Origin: an uncultured Pseudomonadota bacterium
Lineage (GTDB): Bacteria; Myxococcota_A; UBA796; UBA9615
Direction of reading: 5' to 3'
NCBI GenBank assembly: GCA_937891735.1
Contig: CALAGR010000350.1
Coordinates: 1 to 43,041, forward strand
Length of the DNA stretch: 43,041 bases
This document shows positions 27,101 through 37,002 of this stretch, piece by piece. Made by a program: the position numbers and the translations under genes. Within the stretch, counting starts at the first letter, position 1; every line of letters begins with the position of its first letter. The notes under the pieces are model-generated. The model had not been told where the DNA came from, ran no database searches, and saw only the letters and a list, made by a program, of their open reading frames with translations.

Positions 27101-28840
27101 GTCGCCACGGGGGACACGATCCTGCTCGCGCCGCCCACCGACGAGCCCGCCGTGGACTGGCTGTGGGTCGAGTACGCCCCCGACGGCGCCCACGTCGCCC
27201 TGTCCGGGGAGGGCGGCCAGGCCGGGGTGTGGACCGCCGCGGGACGGCAGATCGCGACGACGAACGCGCCCCGGGGGCGGGTGCACGCGATCCGGTGGAG
27301 CCCCGACGGCCAGACCCTCATCACCGCCTGCAGCGATCACGTCGCGCGCCTGTGGAGCCCCGGCGGCACCCTGCGCCACGAGCTGCAGGGCCACCGGGGG
27401 GCGGTCCTGCACGCCGCCTTCCTGCCCGACGGCGCCACGGTCCTGACGGCCTCCCTCGACAACACGCTGCGCTCCTGGGCCGTGGGGCGTGGACTGCCCC
27501 TGCTCACCTTCGTGGGCCACGCCGCCGGTGTGCGCCGCGTGGACGTGCGCCCGGACGGCGAGCGCTTCGTGACCGCGTCCGGCGACTGGACGGCGCGGCT
27601 GTGGAGCCCCCGCAACGCCTCGGAGTCCGTCGATCTGCCGGTGGTCGGAGACGACGTGTACGACGCGCAGTGGTCGCCGGAGTGCAGCTGGATCGGCGCC
27701 GCGTCCGCCAACGGCCTGGTCCGGCTGTTCGAGGCGCCGGGGCGGGGCAAGCCCGTCGCCCACAAGCTGGACGGGGCCGCCCACGTGCTCGCGTTCAGCC
27801 CCGACGGGCAGTGGATGGCGGCCGGATCCCGCAGCGGCGAGACCCTGGTGCGGGCCTGCGCCACGCCGTCCGCGTCGGGTCACGACTGCGCCACCTGGGC
27901 CGATCCCGTCGTGCTGTCAGCGCCCCGGCACGGTGACGCCATCGAGGCCCTGGCCTGGGGTGGAAGTCCCCCGTTCCTGGTCACCGCCAGCGAGGACGAG
28001 CGCGCCCGGATCTGGCGCCCCGAGCAGGGCCTGTCCGCCCCCACGGTGCTGGGGGGCCACGAGCAGCCCCTGAGCACCGTCGCCGTGTCCGCCGACGGCA
28101 GCCGGATCGCCACCGGCGGCCTGGACCGGTCGGTGCTCCTGTGGGACCCGAGCGCCCCCGGGGAGCCGGTGGCCCGGTGGACCGGGTTTCGCCAAGCGAT
28201 CCGGCGCGTGGTGTTCTCCCCCGATGGGAGCCGGCTCGCCACCATCACCGGGGGCGACGACCTGTACCTGAACGCCCTGGACGCGGAGCCCGCGGTGCTG
28301 GGCAGCCACGCGGCGCGGATCCTGGACGTGGCGTGGAGCCGGGCCGGCACGCGGCTGGTCACCGCCTCGTCGGACCACACGGCGCGGATCTGGGACGCCG
28401 CCACGGGCGAGGTGCTGCACGAGCTCAAGGGGCACACGGGGCCTGTGGTCCACGCGCGCTTCGGCGCGGACGACGACACCGTGGTGACCGGCTCGTACGA
28501 CAACACGGTGCGCATGTGGCGACCGGTGCCGGGCACGCACCACGTGCACGGAGACGTCATCGACTCGTACCGGGCCGCGATCACCGCCCTCGAGCCGGGC
28601 TGCGCCCCCGACACGGTCCTGTCCGGCACCGCAGATGGCTCCCTGCGCAACACCCACGTCGTGGGCACGCCCGCGCTGCGGGGTCTCCTGGACGCGGTCA
28701 CGGACTACTGCGTGCCTCCAGGGCAGGCCCACCAGCTCACCGGCGCCACCTGGGACGAGGCCGAGGCTGCCTACCAGCGCTGCCTGCTCGCGCAGGCCGC
28801 GGGAACGCCGCTCGGGGGGGACGACGACAGCGCCCGCTGA
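24143..28840 (+). CDS. Caspase-like peptidase / nSTAND NTPase / WD40 protein
   Basis: The 1565-aa protein has an N-terminal caspase-fold peptidase (about 1-265) with catalytic H83 in YFAGHG and C135 in LDCCFAG. A STAND-type NTPase follows: Walker A GASGTGKSS near 329-337, VLLDQFEEIY as Walker B region and sensor-like VVITARSDF. A single predicted membrane segment lies at about 723-744, then roughly 16 WD40-type repeats from about 816 to 1530 (e.g. FQGHTGAVTRARFDPGG, LKGHTGPVVHARF), enough for two beta-propellers. Such proteins are believed to sense a trigger through the propeller, oligomerise by NTP switching and release peptidase activity, as in programmed cell death or phage defence; this is inference here. 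It ends in a DDDDS tail. It is in one operon with the malate-synthase-like gene. Confidence 0.92.
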   Translation: MDFAASVALIVGIDAYTGGIPPLGNAVRDAEAVAAALGDDHGFTAIRLLDGDATKAALERVLHEQLPALVGPDDRVLVYFAGHGIAQDGDDGPEGFLVPVDATPEDRGSLFPMLALHQALAALPCRHLLLVLDCCFAGSFRWASTRSFLPGAQTLYRKRYERFVGEPAWQVLTSTAPDQKALDLLDGLMIGTRVISTEHSPFAAALLDGLGGGADRPGPDGKTKGVVTATELYLHVRDVVELGAEAQGKAQTPGLWPLPKHGRGEFLFHVPGRQPALLPDPVLDADANPWPGLAAYHEHQAALFFGRSRVVAQLQERLAAPGPLIAVIGASGTGKSSVVRAGLIAWARGAEEPWTVVGPYRPGDQPLGVLDELQEALADSPITDPALVLLDQFEEIYTLCRDPEARGSFLSRFVALLQALPDRAKVVITARSDFLPQLRAGPLGPLLDAARFTVPPMSTDELREVIEGPAQARVLYFEPPGLVDRFVDEVVAMPGALPLLSFTLSELYFRYLDSGREDRALRGEDYDALGGVVGSLRSRASELYDAATPAEKQSIERVLVRMVAIDGGELAKRRVSIRELEFPDPAETERARRVLDRFTEARLLLRASAAGDSAVTRTWAGDEEHSWVEPTHDMLVIAWDRVHLWLDHLGPEVHLQRGLWRQASAWSEQGEADGALWHDDPRLEQARAIGDRPGSWLNGIETAFVGASVVRRDRDARRRRQAITAFVLVVLAGLVGVSFFALRAVQEREDAVAAQRIAERERDHALKLTLLAGAQTATDPTTSVVLLRDVGAPDGLPLWSYVVSDAIDHPVARQAFQGHTGAVTRARFDPGGGRILTTSDDGAARIWPLRDDRATDLTLSASRGRRLELQGGAGAINDGTWSPDGTRVVTAAESGHVSILDSTTGALLHPLQGAGEPALAVAWSPDGQRVAATGGFGSVRIWAADTGALIQTVKAPADTWSEHLSWRPDSVRLAVAGTNGWAVTVDVATGDTILLAPPTDEPAVDWLWVEYAPDGAHVALSGEGGQAGVWTAAGRQIATTNAPRGRVHAIRWSPDGQTLITACSDHVARLWSPGGTLRHELQGHRGAVLHAAFLPDGATVLTASLDNTLRSWAVGRGLPLLTFVGHAAGVRRVDVRPDGERFVTASGDWTARLWSPRNASESVDLPVVGDDVYDAQWSPECSWIGAASANGLVRLFEAPGRGKPVAHKLDGAAHVLAFSPDGQWMAAGSRSGETLVRACATPSASGHDCATWADPVVLSAPRHGDAIEALAWGGSPPFLVTASEDERARIWRPEQGLSAPTVLGGHEQPLSTVAVSADGSRIATGGLDRSVLLWDPSAPGEPVARWTGFRQAIRRVVFSPDGSRLATITGGDDLYLNALDAEPAVLGSHAARILDVAWSRAGTRLVTASSDHTARIWDAATGEVLHELKGHTGPVVHARFGADDDTVVTGSYDNTVRMWRPVPGTHHVHGDVIDSYRAAITALEPGCAPDTVLSGTADGSLRNTHVVGTPALRGLLDAVTDYCVPPGQAHQLTGATWDEAEAAYQRCLLAQAAGTPLGGDDDSAR

Positions 28841-28848
28841 CGCCCCGG

Positions 28849-28854
28849 TATCCT
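28849..28854 (+). promoter_or_regulatory. Candidate -10 box (TATCCT) before the aldehyde dehydrogenase gene
   Basis: TATCCT lies 16 nt before ATG 28871. Unlike most genes here, a strong Shine-Dalgarno (GGAGGAG, 28862-28868) fits between, giving a short-leader transcript. Confidence 0.5.
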
Positions 28855-28870
28855 GCGGCCCGGAGGAGCC

Positions 28871-30244
28871 ATGCAGACCGTCAATCCCACCACCGGCCGC
28901 CCCATCCGCGACCACCTCGAGCACGACGCCGACGCGGTGGGCGCGCGCATCGAGGCCGCCGCCGCCGCCCAGCGGGCCTGGGGCGAGCGCAGCGTCGCCA
29001 GCCGGGCCGGGGTCCTCAAGCGCATCGCCGCCCTGCTGATCGAGCGGTCCCATCCCCTGGGCGCCCTGGCCACCGAGGAGATGGGCAAGCCGATCGCGGA
29101 GGCGGTGGCCGAGATCCGCAAGTGCGCCCATGTCTGCGCCTTCTACGCGGAGCACGCCGCCGCCTGGCTCGCCCCGGACGATCCGGGGGTGCCCGAGGCC
29201 GAGGCGTACGTGCGCATGGATCCCCTCGGGGTGGTGTTCGCGGTGATGCCCTGGAACTTCCCCTACTGGCAGGCCCTGCGCTTCGCCGCGCCGGCGCTGA
29301 TGGCCGGCAACACGGTGCTGCTCAAGCCCGCGCCGTCCACGGTGGGCTGCACCCTGGCCATCGAGGAATTGGCGCTGGAGGCCGGCCTGCCCCCCGGCTG
29401 CCTCAGCACCCTGGTCATCGACATCGACGCGGTGCCCGGCGTCATCGCCCACCGGGCCGTGGCGGCGGTCACGGTCACCGGGAGCGAGCGCGCCGGGGCG
29501 GCGGTGGCGAGCGCGGCGGGCACGAACCTGAAGCCCTCGGTTCTCGAGCTCGGGGGCAGCGATCCCTTCCTGGTGCTCGCCGACGCGGATCTGGAGCTCG
29601 CGGTGCGCAACGCGGTGGCGTCCCGCTGCCTCAACGCGGGCCAGGTGTGCTGCGCCGGCAAGCGCTTCATCGTGGTGCAGGACGTGGCGGACGCGTTCGA
29701 GCAGCGGCTGACCGAGGCGATGGCGGCCCTGCGGGTCGGCGACCCCATGGAGATGGGAACCCAGGTGGGTCCCCTGGCCCGCCCGGAGCTGCGCGACCAG
29801 CTGGCCGACCAGGTCCTCAGGGCCGTGGCCGGCGGCGCCCGGGTGCTGACCGGAGGCGCCGCGCCGGACCTGGGAGAGGACCTCGCCGCGGGCTGCTTCT
29901 ACGCGCCGACGGTGCTCGCGGGGGTCGTGCCCGGCAACCCCGCCTTCGACGAGGAGCTGTTCGGCCCCGTGGCGGCCGTCATCCGGGCCCGGGACCCCGA
30001 GCACGCCCTGGAGCTCGCCAACGCGAGCGACTACGGCCTGACGGCGACCATCTGGACGGCGGATCGGGCCCTCGCCCGGGACCTCGCCCGGCGCCTGCAG
30101 GTGGGCGGCGTGTTCGTGAACAGGATGGCGTTCTCGGACCCGCGCATCCCCTTCGGCGGCGTCAAGCGCAGCGGATACGGCCGGGAGCTCGGGATCTACG
30201 GGCTCCGCGAGTTCGTCAACGTCAAGACCGTGTGGGTGGAGTAG
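28871..30244 (+). CDS. sad: NAD(P)-dependent succinate-semialdehyde dehydrogenase (Sad/YneI type)
   Basis: The 457-aa aldehyde dehydrogenase oxidises succinate semialdehyde to succinate at the end of GABA-type degradation. It follows E. coli Sad closely: PLGVVFAVMPWNFPYWQ, TVTGSERAGAAV, general base E226 in LELGGSDPF, nucleophile C260 in NAGQVCCAGKRF, EELFGPVAA and FGGVKRSGYGRELG. Length is normal for the family, and all catalytic residues are present. Start ATG 28871 has GGAGGAG at ideal spacing. No GABA transaminase is adjacent, so the true substrate could be a related semialdehyde. The stop lies 7 bp from the stop of the opposing gene. Confidence 0.9.
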   Translation: MQTVNPTTGRPIRDHLEHDADAVGARIEAAAAAQRAWGERSVASRAGVLKRIAALLIERSHPLGALATEEMGKPIAEAVAEIRKCAHVCAFYAEHAAAWLAPDDPGVPEAEAYVRMDPLGVVFAVMPWNFPYWQALRFAAPALMAGNTVLLKPAPSTVGCTLAIEELALEAGLPPGCLSTLVIDIDAVPGVIAHRAVAAVTVTGSERAGAAVASAAGTNLKPSVLELGGSDPFLVLADADLELAVRNAVASRCLNAGQVCCAGKRFIVVQDVADAFEQRLTEAMAALRVGDPMEMGTQVGPLARPELRDQLADQVLRAVAGGARVLTGGAAPDLGEDLAAGCFYAPTVLAGVVPGNPAFDEELFGPVAAVIRARDPEHALELANASDYGLTATIWTADRALARDLARRLQVGGVFVNRMAFSDPRIPFGGVKRSGYGRELGIYGLREFVNVKTVWVE

Positions 30245-30251
30245 CCGCCCC

Positions 30252-32081
30252 TCAGCCGTCTTCGAGCACCAGGGACAGCGCGGTGAGGCGCCGCATGGCC
30301 GCGCCGACGGCCGCCACCTCGTCCGCGCGATCCGCCGGCAGCACGTCGTCGTCGATGTGCAGGCTCCAGGTCAGCAGCGAGTCGCCGGCGTCGCTGGTCC
30401 ACGCCGCCCGCAGCCGGATGGGCCCGGCGCCCACCTGTTCGCCAGCGGGCAGCCCGGCCACCTTGGTGCCCGGAATGGGCTTGACCCGCACCGACCCGCT
30501 CAGCTGCGCCGCGCCGAGCCGGATCGGCGACACGCGCTCACCGTCCACGATGCGGATGAACGGATCCAGCCCCGGCACCGGCACCGGCAGGCTCATGCCC
30601 CCTTCGTAACGCCGCTGCCCGCCCTGGATGGTCCAGGCAGTGCTCACCCCCAGGGTCTGATCGTCGACGGTGATCGTGGTGGCGGTCAGCCGCCGCTGAT
30701 CGAACAGCCGGGACCCGAAGTCACGGGCCTCCTCGTCCAGCTTGCCCCGGGCCTTCTTGACCCGGTGCTCCGTCTGCCGCCAGCGCAGGCACTGCTCTGC
30801 CCCCCAGCTGCCTGCCAGCTCCGCGTCCACCGACACCAGCAGGCTGCTGGTGCCGCTCGCCTCGACGGTCGTGTGCCAGCTGCGCACGTCGGCGCTGGGG
30901 TCGACGGGGAACCGGTGCAGCCGCGGACCGCCCTCCTCCAACAGCATCGCCACCCGATCCCCCAGCCTGAGACTGGTCTGCAGCCCCGAGGCGAAGGGCT
31001 CCCAGTTCGTGCTCGTCAGCACGCCGCGGCCGGGGAGCAGCACCCCGTACTGGTCCCAGTCGAACACCGAGCCCACCCCCGGGGGCCGGGCGCCGTGCTG
31101 ATCGGCGAGCAACAGCGGCACGCCGCCCTCCTTGCCCAGGAGGGCCATGGCCAGCGCCAGCCATTCGGTGGGCTCCAGCCAGCGCTCGTCCGGGGTGACC
31201 GGGTCCCCCCACCGAAGCCCGCGCTCCCAGACCGCCCCGGGCTGCCACATCATCACGTCTTCGAGGTACCAGGCGAGCTGGATCCCCCGGTCCTTCAAGT
31301 AGGGATACCGGCTGCGGGCCTCCTTCGCCCAGGCGCCGGACTTGCCGCTCCACCGCCGGGTCTGCGCCGTCAGGCCCGTGGCCAGCGCCCGCCCCAGCGC
31401 GAGGGGATCGGACGACGTGCTCACGTAGAAGGCGGGCCGCAGGTCATCCGGCGCATGGGGCTCGGGGGGAGGCGGCAGCACCCGCTCCCGACGCAGCTCC
31501 CGACGGTCGCCCGTGGCGGTCACCGCGAGGCCCTGGGTCAGCGCCACCGCGCACGCGGGGCAGGCCACGATGAGCGCCTCTCTGAGCACCGGGGCGTCGG
31601 GAGCTCCCAGGAAGCCCTCGACCGAGACCATGCCGTCGAAGCACTGGGCGGCATGGTCGACGTGATAGGACTCCTGGATCAGGGCGCCCGCCTGCACCCC
31701 CGGGCGCGGACCCTTGACCTCCACGCCGCCCCCCGTCGCCACGCGCACCATGTCCTCCTGGGTGACCAGCTGGCTGGCTCCGTCGGGCGTGAACACCTCG
31801 ATCCGGATCCCCCCTGGGACCCTGCAGCCGGGCCGCTCGTCCTGGGAGAACAGGTTCAGATCATCGCGGTCCGCCTCGGTGAGCACCGCGGTGCGGGTCT
31901 GCACGGCCAGCCGCAGCCCGGCGCCCCCCTCCAGAGCGGTGATGCGGAGCTCCTGCTCGAGCACGACCCGGCCGTACCCCGGCCACTGCCCCCGCAGGGC
32001 CCGCAGATCGAACGGAGGCTCGCCCGCGACCGCCGTGCCCGACACGGTCAGGAGGGCCAGCAGCGCGATCCAGACCCGCAT
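30252..32081 (-). CDS. Secreted DUF3857/transglutaminase-related protein, apparently inactive
   Basis: The 609-aa protein has a clear Sec signal peptide (MRVWIALLALLTVSGTAVAG). The layout (N-terminal beta domain, central helical block near 250-370, C-terminal beta domain) and its position next to a true DUF3857-transglutaminase protein suggest a diverged paralogue. The central text runs RWGDPVTPDERWLEPTEWLA, then ALLGKEGGVPLLLAD and DQYGVLLPG, where the active relative has GDCKDKTALMVTLM. No catalytic Cys is present there. The relationship is inferred from pattern and context, not firm homology. ATG 32081 starts 1 nt after the upstream TGA, so the two are co-translated. An envelope location is inferred. 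Confidence 0.65.
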   Translation of the reverse strand: MRVWIALLALLTVSGTAVAGEPPFDLRALRGQWPGYGRVVLEQELRITALEGGAGLRLAVQTRTAVLTEADRDDLNLFSQDERPGCRVPGGIRIEVFTPDGASQLVTQEDMVRVATGGGVEVKGPRPGVQAGALIQESYHVDHAAQCFDGMVSVEGFLGAPDAPVLREALIVACPACAVALTQGLAVTATGDRRELRRERVLPPPPEPHAPDDLRPAFYVSTSSDPLALGRALATGLTAQTRRWSGKSGAWAKEARSRYPYLKDRGIQLAWYLEDVMMWQPGAVWERGLRWGDPVTPDERWLEPTEWLALAMALLGKEGGVPLLLADQHGARPPGVGSVFDWDQYGVLLPGRGVLTSTNWEPFASGLQTSLRLGDRVAMLLEEGGPRLHRFPVDPSADVRSWHTTVEASGTSSLLVSVDAELAGSWGAEQCLRWRQTEHRVKKARGKLDEEARDFGSRLFDQRRLTATTITVDDQTLGVSTAWTIQGGQRRYEGGMSLPVPVPGLDPFIRIVDGERVSPIRLGAAQLSGSVRVKPIPGTKVAGLPAGEQVGAGPIRLRAAWTSDAGDSLLTWSLHIDDDVLPADRADEVAAVGAAMRRLTALSLVLEDG

Positions 32082-32082
32082 G

Positions 32083-34044
32083 TCAGCCCCCCACCCGCAC
32101 GATGATCGGGCGCTCCTGCGCATCCCGCACCGCCCGCGCGAAGTTGCGCCGCGCCTCTTCCAGCCCCGCGTCCATGCGCCCCGGGAGCTCCTGCACCTGC
32201 AGGGTGACCTGCACCGCCCCGGCTCCGTCCGCCGACGCGCTCAGGGAGGCCTGCCAGTCGTCGCGCTCCTCCTGCAGGGCCTCCGGCAGGGCCACCACCT
32301 GCGCCCCGGGGGGCAGCTGCACCCGCACCGTGGAGCGCTCCAGGAGCGGATCGAGGACCACCGGATGCACCCGCCGACCCGCGTCCACCAACAGGCGGCT
32401 CGGATCGCGGTCGTGCAGCCAGGGCAGCCGGATCACCAGGTGGGGCCCGGCCCGGGACACGAGGTGCACCGAGCGCAGGCGGGCGGTCACGAGCCACGCG
32501 TCCGTCGGCGCCTGGGGATCGCGTCCCTCCTCCAGGGCGAGGATCTCCGCCCCGGGCCACGCCGCCAGGATCGAGCGCCGCAGCTCCTGCTCCCAGCGCT
32601 GGGGATCCGTGCGACCCCGCCGACCCAACCGCTCGTTGGCCCGCCGTCCCACGAACCGCCACGTCAGGTCCGCCGTGGCGACCCCGTCTTCATCCAGCGC
32701 GATGACCGTGTCGTCCTGCTCGAGCCACCGCTCGGCGGACAGCGCGGGCACATGCACCAGCCCGCCACCCTCGGGCCGCAGCACCAGCGCGTCCCGATCC
32801 TGGATCCAGGGTCCCGCGGGGCGCGCCCCCACCCCCGCGTCCACCGAGTCCAGGAAGAAGACGCCGTCCGGGTGGCTCGGATCGGTCACCGCGACGATCG
32901 CGTGGTTGAAGCCCAGGGTGGGCACCTCCGTCAGCTCGTAAGGCGTGCCGGCCACCACCAGGGCGGGCCACGCGTCGATCCCCACCGCCCGCATCAGGGT
33001 CACCATCAGCGCCGTCTTGTCCTTGCAGTCGCCGATCCGCGCGGCGTAGCAGTGCTGCGCCCCGTGGGGCACCCAGCCCGACGCCGACGGGTAGAAGCCC
33101 AGGTAGTCCCACCCCTCCGCCACCGCGTCGTGAATGGCCAGCGCGCGATCCGCGAGGTCCTCATGGCCCGCCACCAGCTCTGCGGCCCACTCCGTCATCG
33201 CCTCCGAGGCGTCCAGCTCGGGCTCCCACCGCGCCGACGCCAGGGACGCCAGACGCTCCCACGACGGCTGGTTGCTCCAGGCGAGGCTCGGAAACGAGTC
33301 CATGGCGTGGGGCATCGCGGGCTCGCCGAAGCGTTGGTACAGCGTCTCGAACGTGAAGGTGTAGCGGTCGTGGGCCCCGAGGGGCTCGGCCGCCGGCATC
33401 TGGGGCAGCGAGAAGAACCGCGTGGCGAAGGCCAACGGCTCCCCCTGGGGCACCTCGATGATGAGGGTGCGGCTCTTCGTGTAGGGACCCGGCTGCAGGA
33501 ACTCGACACCGCCGATGTAGGCCTCGAAGCCCGGGTGCGGCCCCTCCCGGGTGGTGACGGACACGTGCAGGGTGCCCGGCTTGCTGCGATCCAGCGGGAG
33601 GACCAGCGCCACCTCGTCGGTGATGTAGCCCGCGAACGGGGCCTGGTTGGACTCCAGCAGATCCGCCACGCCGTACACCCGCGTCCTGCCTGCGGACTCC
33701 CAGCGCAGCTCCAGCTCGCCGATCTCGGTCTCACGCAGCGGGCTCTTGTTCACGATGGGCAGGAACTCGGGGAGCGCGGCGGGCTGCCGGACCCGCATCG
33801 TGTAGGACTGGTGGTGCTCGAAGCCCCCTGCGCCGTCGTAGGTGTAGCGCTCCGTGGCGTCCTCGACGAGCACCCCGAGGTCCGCTTCCTTGATGTGGGC
33901 CCACCGCTTGTGGCGGTAGTCGAAGTAGCGCCGGGGCAGCCACGGGTGCGTCCAGCGGATGGCCGGCTTGTCGTCGTCGTCCGCGGCCGAAGAGGCAGGC
34001 AGCGCGACGATCAGCGCGAGCAGGAACAGAGCCAAGGACCGCAT
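32083..34044 (-). CDS. Secreted DUF3857-transglutaminase-like protein
   Basis: The 653-aa protein has a signal peptide (MRSLALFLLALIVALPASSA) and then a DUF3857 beta domain (about 45-270). A transglutaminase-like cysteine domain (about 290-410) has the triad C340 (GDCKDKTALM), H381 (FNHAIV) and D399 (FLDSVDAG). A C-terminal beta domain (about 440-650) follows. Bacterial members are periplasmic or outer-membrane-associated and may cleave or cross-link peptides; substrates are mostly unknown. The start has a strong Shine-Dalgarno (GGGGAGG). It lies 45 bp downstream of the ABC exporter gene in the same direction and 1 bp upstream of its probable inactive paralogue. Confidence 0.85.
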   Translation of the reverse strand: MRSLALFLLALIVALPASSAADDDDKPAIRWTHPWLPRRYFDYRHKRWAHIKEADLGVLVEDATERYTYDGAGGFEHHQSYTMRVRQPAALPEFLPIVNKSPLRETEIGELELRWESAGRTRVYGVADLLESNQAPFAGYITDEVALVLPLDRSKPGTLHVSVTTREGPHPGFEAYIGGVEFLQPGPYTKSRTLIIEVPQGEPLAFATRFFSLPQMPAAEPLGAHDRYTFTFETLYQRFGEPAMPHAMDSFPSLAWSNQPSWERLASLASARWEPELDASEAMTEWAAELVAGHEDLADRALAIHDAVAEGWDYLGFYPSASGWVPHGAQHCYAARIGDCKDKTALMVTLMRAVGIDAWPALVVAGTPYELTEVPTLGFNHAIVAVTDPSHPDGVFFLDSVDAGVGARPAGPWIQDRDALVLRPEGGGLVHVPALSAERWLEQDDTVIALDEDGVATADLTWRFVGRRANERLGRRGRTDPQRWEQELRRSILAAWPGAEILALEEGRDPQAPTDAWLVTARLRSVHLVSRAGPHLVIRLPWLHDRDPSRLLVDAGRRVHPVVLDPLLERSTVRVQLPPGAQVVALPEALQEERDDWQASLSASADGAGAVQVTLQVQELPGRMDAGLEEARRNFARAVRDAQERPIIVRVGG

Positions 34045-34089
34045 ACAACCCCTCCCCGGAGCAGCGTCAGGCTACCTGCGACGCGACGC

Positions 34090-35871
<1,782 letters not shown>

Positions 35872-35915
35872 CAGGAAGCTGGCGTCGGGGCCGACCGGCG
35901 GTGCGGCGGGGGGGC

Positions 35916-36932
35916 TCAGGACGCAGCCTTTCGGGCCGCTCGCTCGGCGGCCTCGCGCTCCAGCACGCCCTCATCGCCGTACCAGGCGAACGTGTCCGTG
36001 ACCGTCTGCTCGGTGCTGCGCGGGGCGTAGCCGAGTTCCTCGGTCGCCTTGGCGTGGGACATCACGGGGTTGGAGCGCAGCGCGTCGAGGGCCTCCTTCG
36101 TGACCGGCGGCTTCTGCCCGATGGCCCGCAGCAGCGGGGTCATGGCCACGAGCCCGTTGACGAACCACCACGAGATCGCCTCGCTCGGCGCCGTGGTGCC
36201 CGCCAGGGACGCGGCGATCCGCGCCAGCTCCAGGTTCGTCTGGAAGTGGCCCGACAGGATGTAGGCCTGCCCCGAGCGCCCCTTCTGTTCGGCGAGCAGG
36301 GCGCCGGCGATGACGTCCCGCACGTCCACCCAGTCGAAGCCGCCAGGCCCGGGCTTGGGGGTCTTGCCCCGCGCATAGGTGCGGAAGAACTTGCCCATGC
36401 GGCTGGCCTTGTAGTCGAAGGGCCCGATGACGCCGCAGGGGTTGACGACCACCGCGTCCAGCCCCTGGGCCGCCACCTCGAGCACCGCCTGCTGGCCGCG
36501 CCACTTGCTGCAGTTGTAGGCCGAGTCGCTGTGCCCCACCGCACCCCGGGTCTCCTCGGTGACGGGATCGCCCAGGGTGTCGATGTCGTAGGCGTGGATC
36601 GAGCTGAAGTGCACGAGCCGCTTCACGCCCCGCTCCTTGCAGACCGTCGCCACGTTGCGGGCGCCGTCCACGTTCACCGACGACACCAGGCCACCTTTGT
36701 CCCCGGTGGTGGAGATGACCGAGGCGAGGTGGAAGACGGTGTCCCCCTCGGAGATGGCGGAGGCCAGGAACGCCGCGTCGCGGATGTCCCCGGACAGGCG
36801 CTCCACGTCGAGCCCGTCCAGGCCGATCCCGTGATCGAGGTCGAGGGCCTTGACGGTCCTCCCCCGGCTCAGGAGCTCCCGCACGAGGCAGGACCCCACG
36901 TGTCCTCCGGCTCCAGTAACGACGGTCGCCAA
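35916..36932 (-). CDS. NAD-dependent epimerase/dehydratase family protein
   Basis: The 338-aa extended SDR has the NAD-binding loop VTGAGGHVGS (residues 4-13) and intact catalytic Y-N-C-S-K in DSAYNCSKWRGQ, with NPCGVIGPFDYK downstream as in dihydroflavonol-reductase/3-beta-HSD-like enzymes. The substrate is unknown: a sugar nucleotide, sterol or similar. Start: GTG 36947 is in frame, but a GGAGG centred 8-10 nt upstream of TTG 36932 and the perfect family N-terminus from there favour TTG. A TACACT box at 36985-36990 could start a transcript running through the ABC exporter and both transglutaminase-like genes. Confidence 0.85.
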   Translation of the reverse strand: MATVVTGAGGHVGSCLVRELLSRGRTVKALDLDHGIGLDGLDVERLSGDIRDAAFLASAISEGDTVFHLASVISTTGDKGGLVSSVNVDGARNVATVCKERGVKRLVHFSSIHAYDIDTLGDPVTEETRGAVGHSDSAYNCSKWRGQQAVLEVAAQGLDAVVVNPCGVIGPFDYKASRMGKFFRTYARGKTPKPGPGGFDWVDVRDVIAGALLAEQKGRSGQAYILSGHFQTNLELARIAASLAGTTAPSEAISWWFVNGLVAMTPLLRAIGQKPPVTKEALDALRSNPVMSHAKATEELGYAPRSTEQTVTDTFAWYGDEGVLEREAAERAARKAAS

Positions 36933-36984
36933 GGTCGCACCCTCCACCCGGGGGGCCGACAGGCACCGACTCGGGGCGGGGCGG

Positions 36985-36990
36985 AGTGTA
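36985..36990 (-). promoter_or_regulatory. Candidate -10 box (TACACT) for the epimerase run
   Basis: TACACT on the minus strand sits in the 70-bp gap after the SRPBCC gene. It gives a leader of about 45 nt with GGAGG before TTG 36932. Confidence 0.4.
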
Positions 36991-37002
36991 CCGATCCCGA
37001 AC

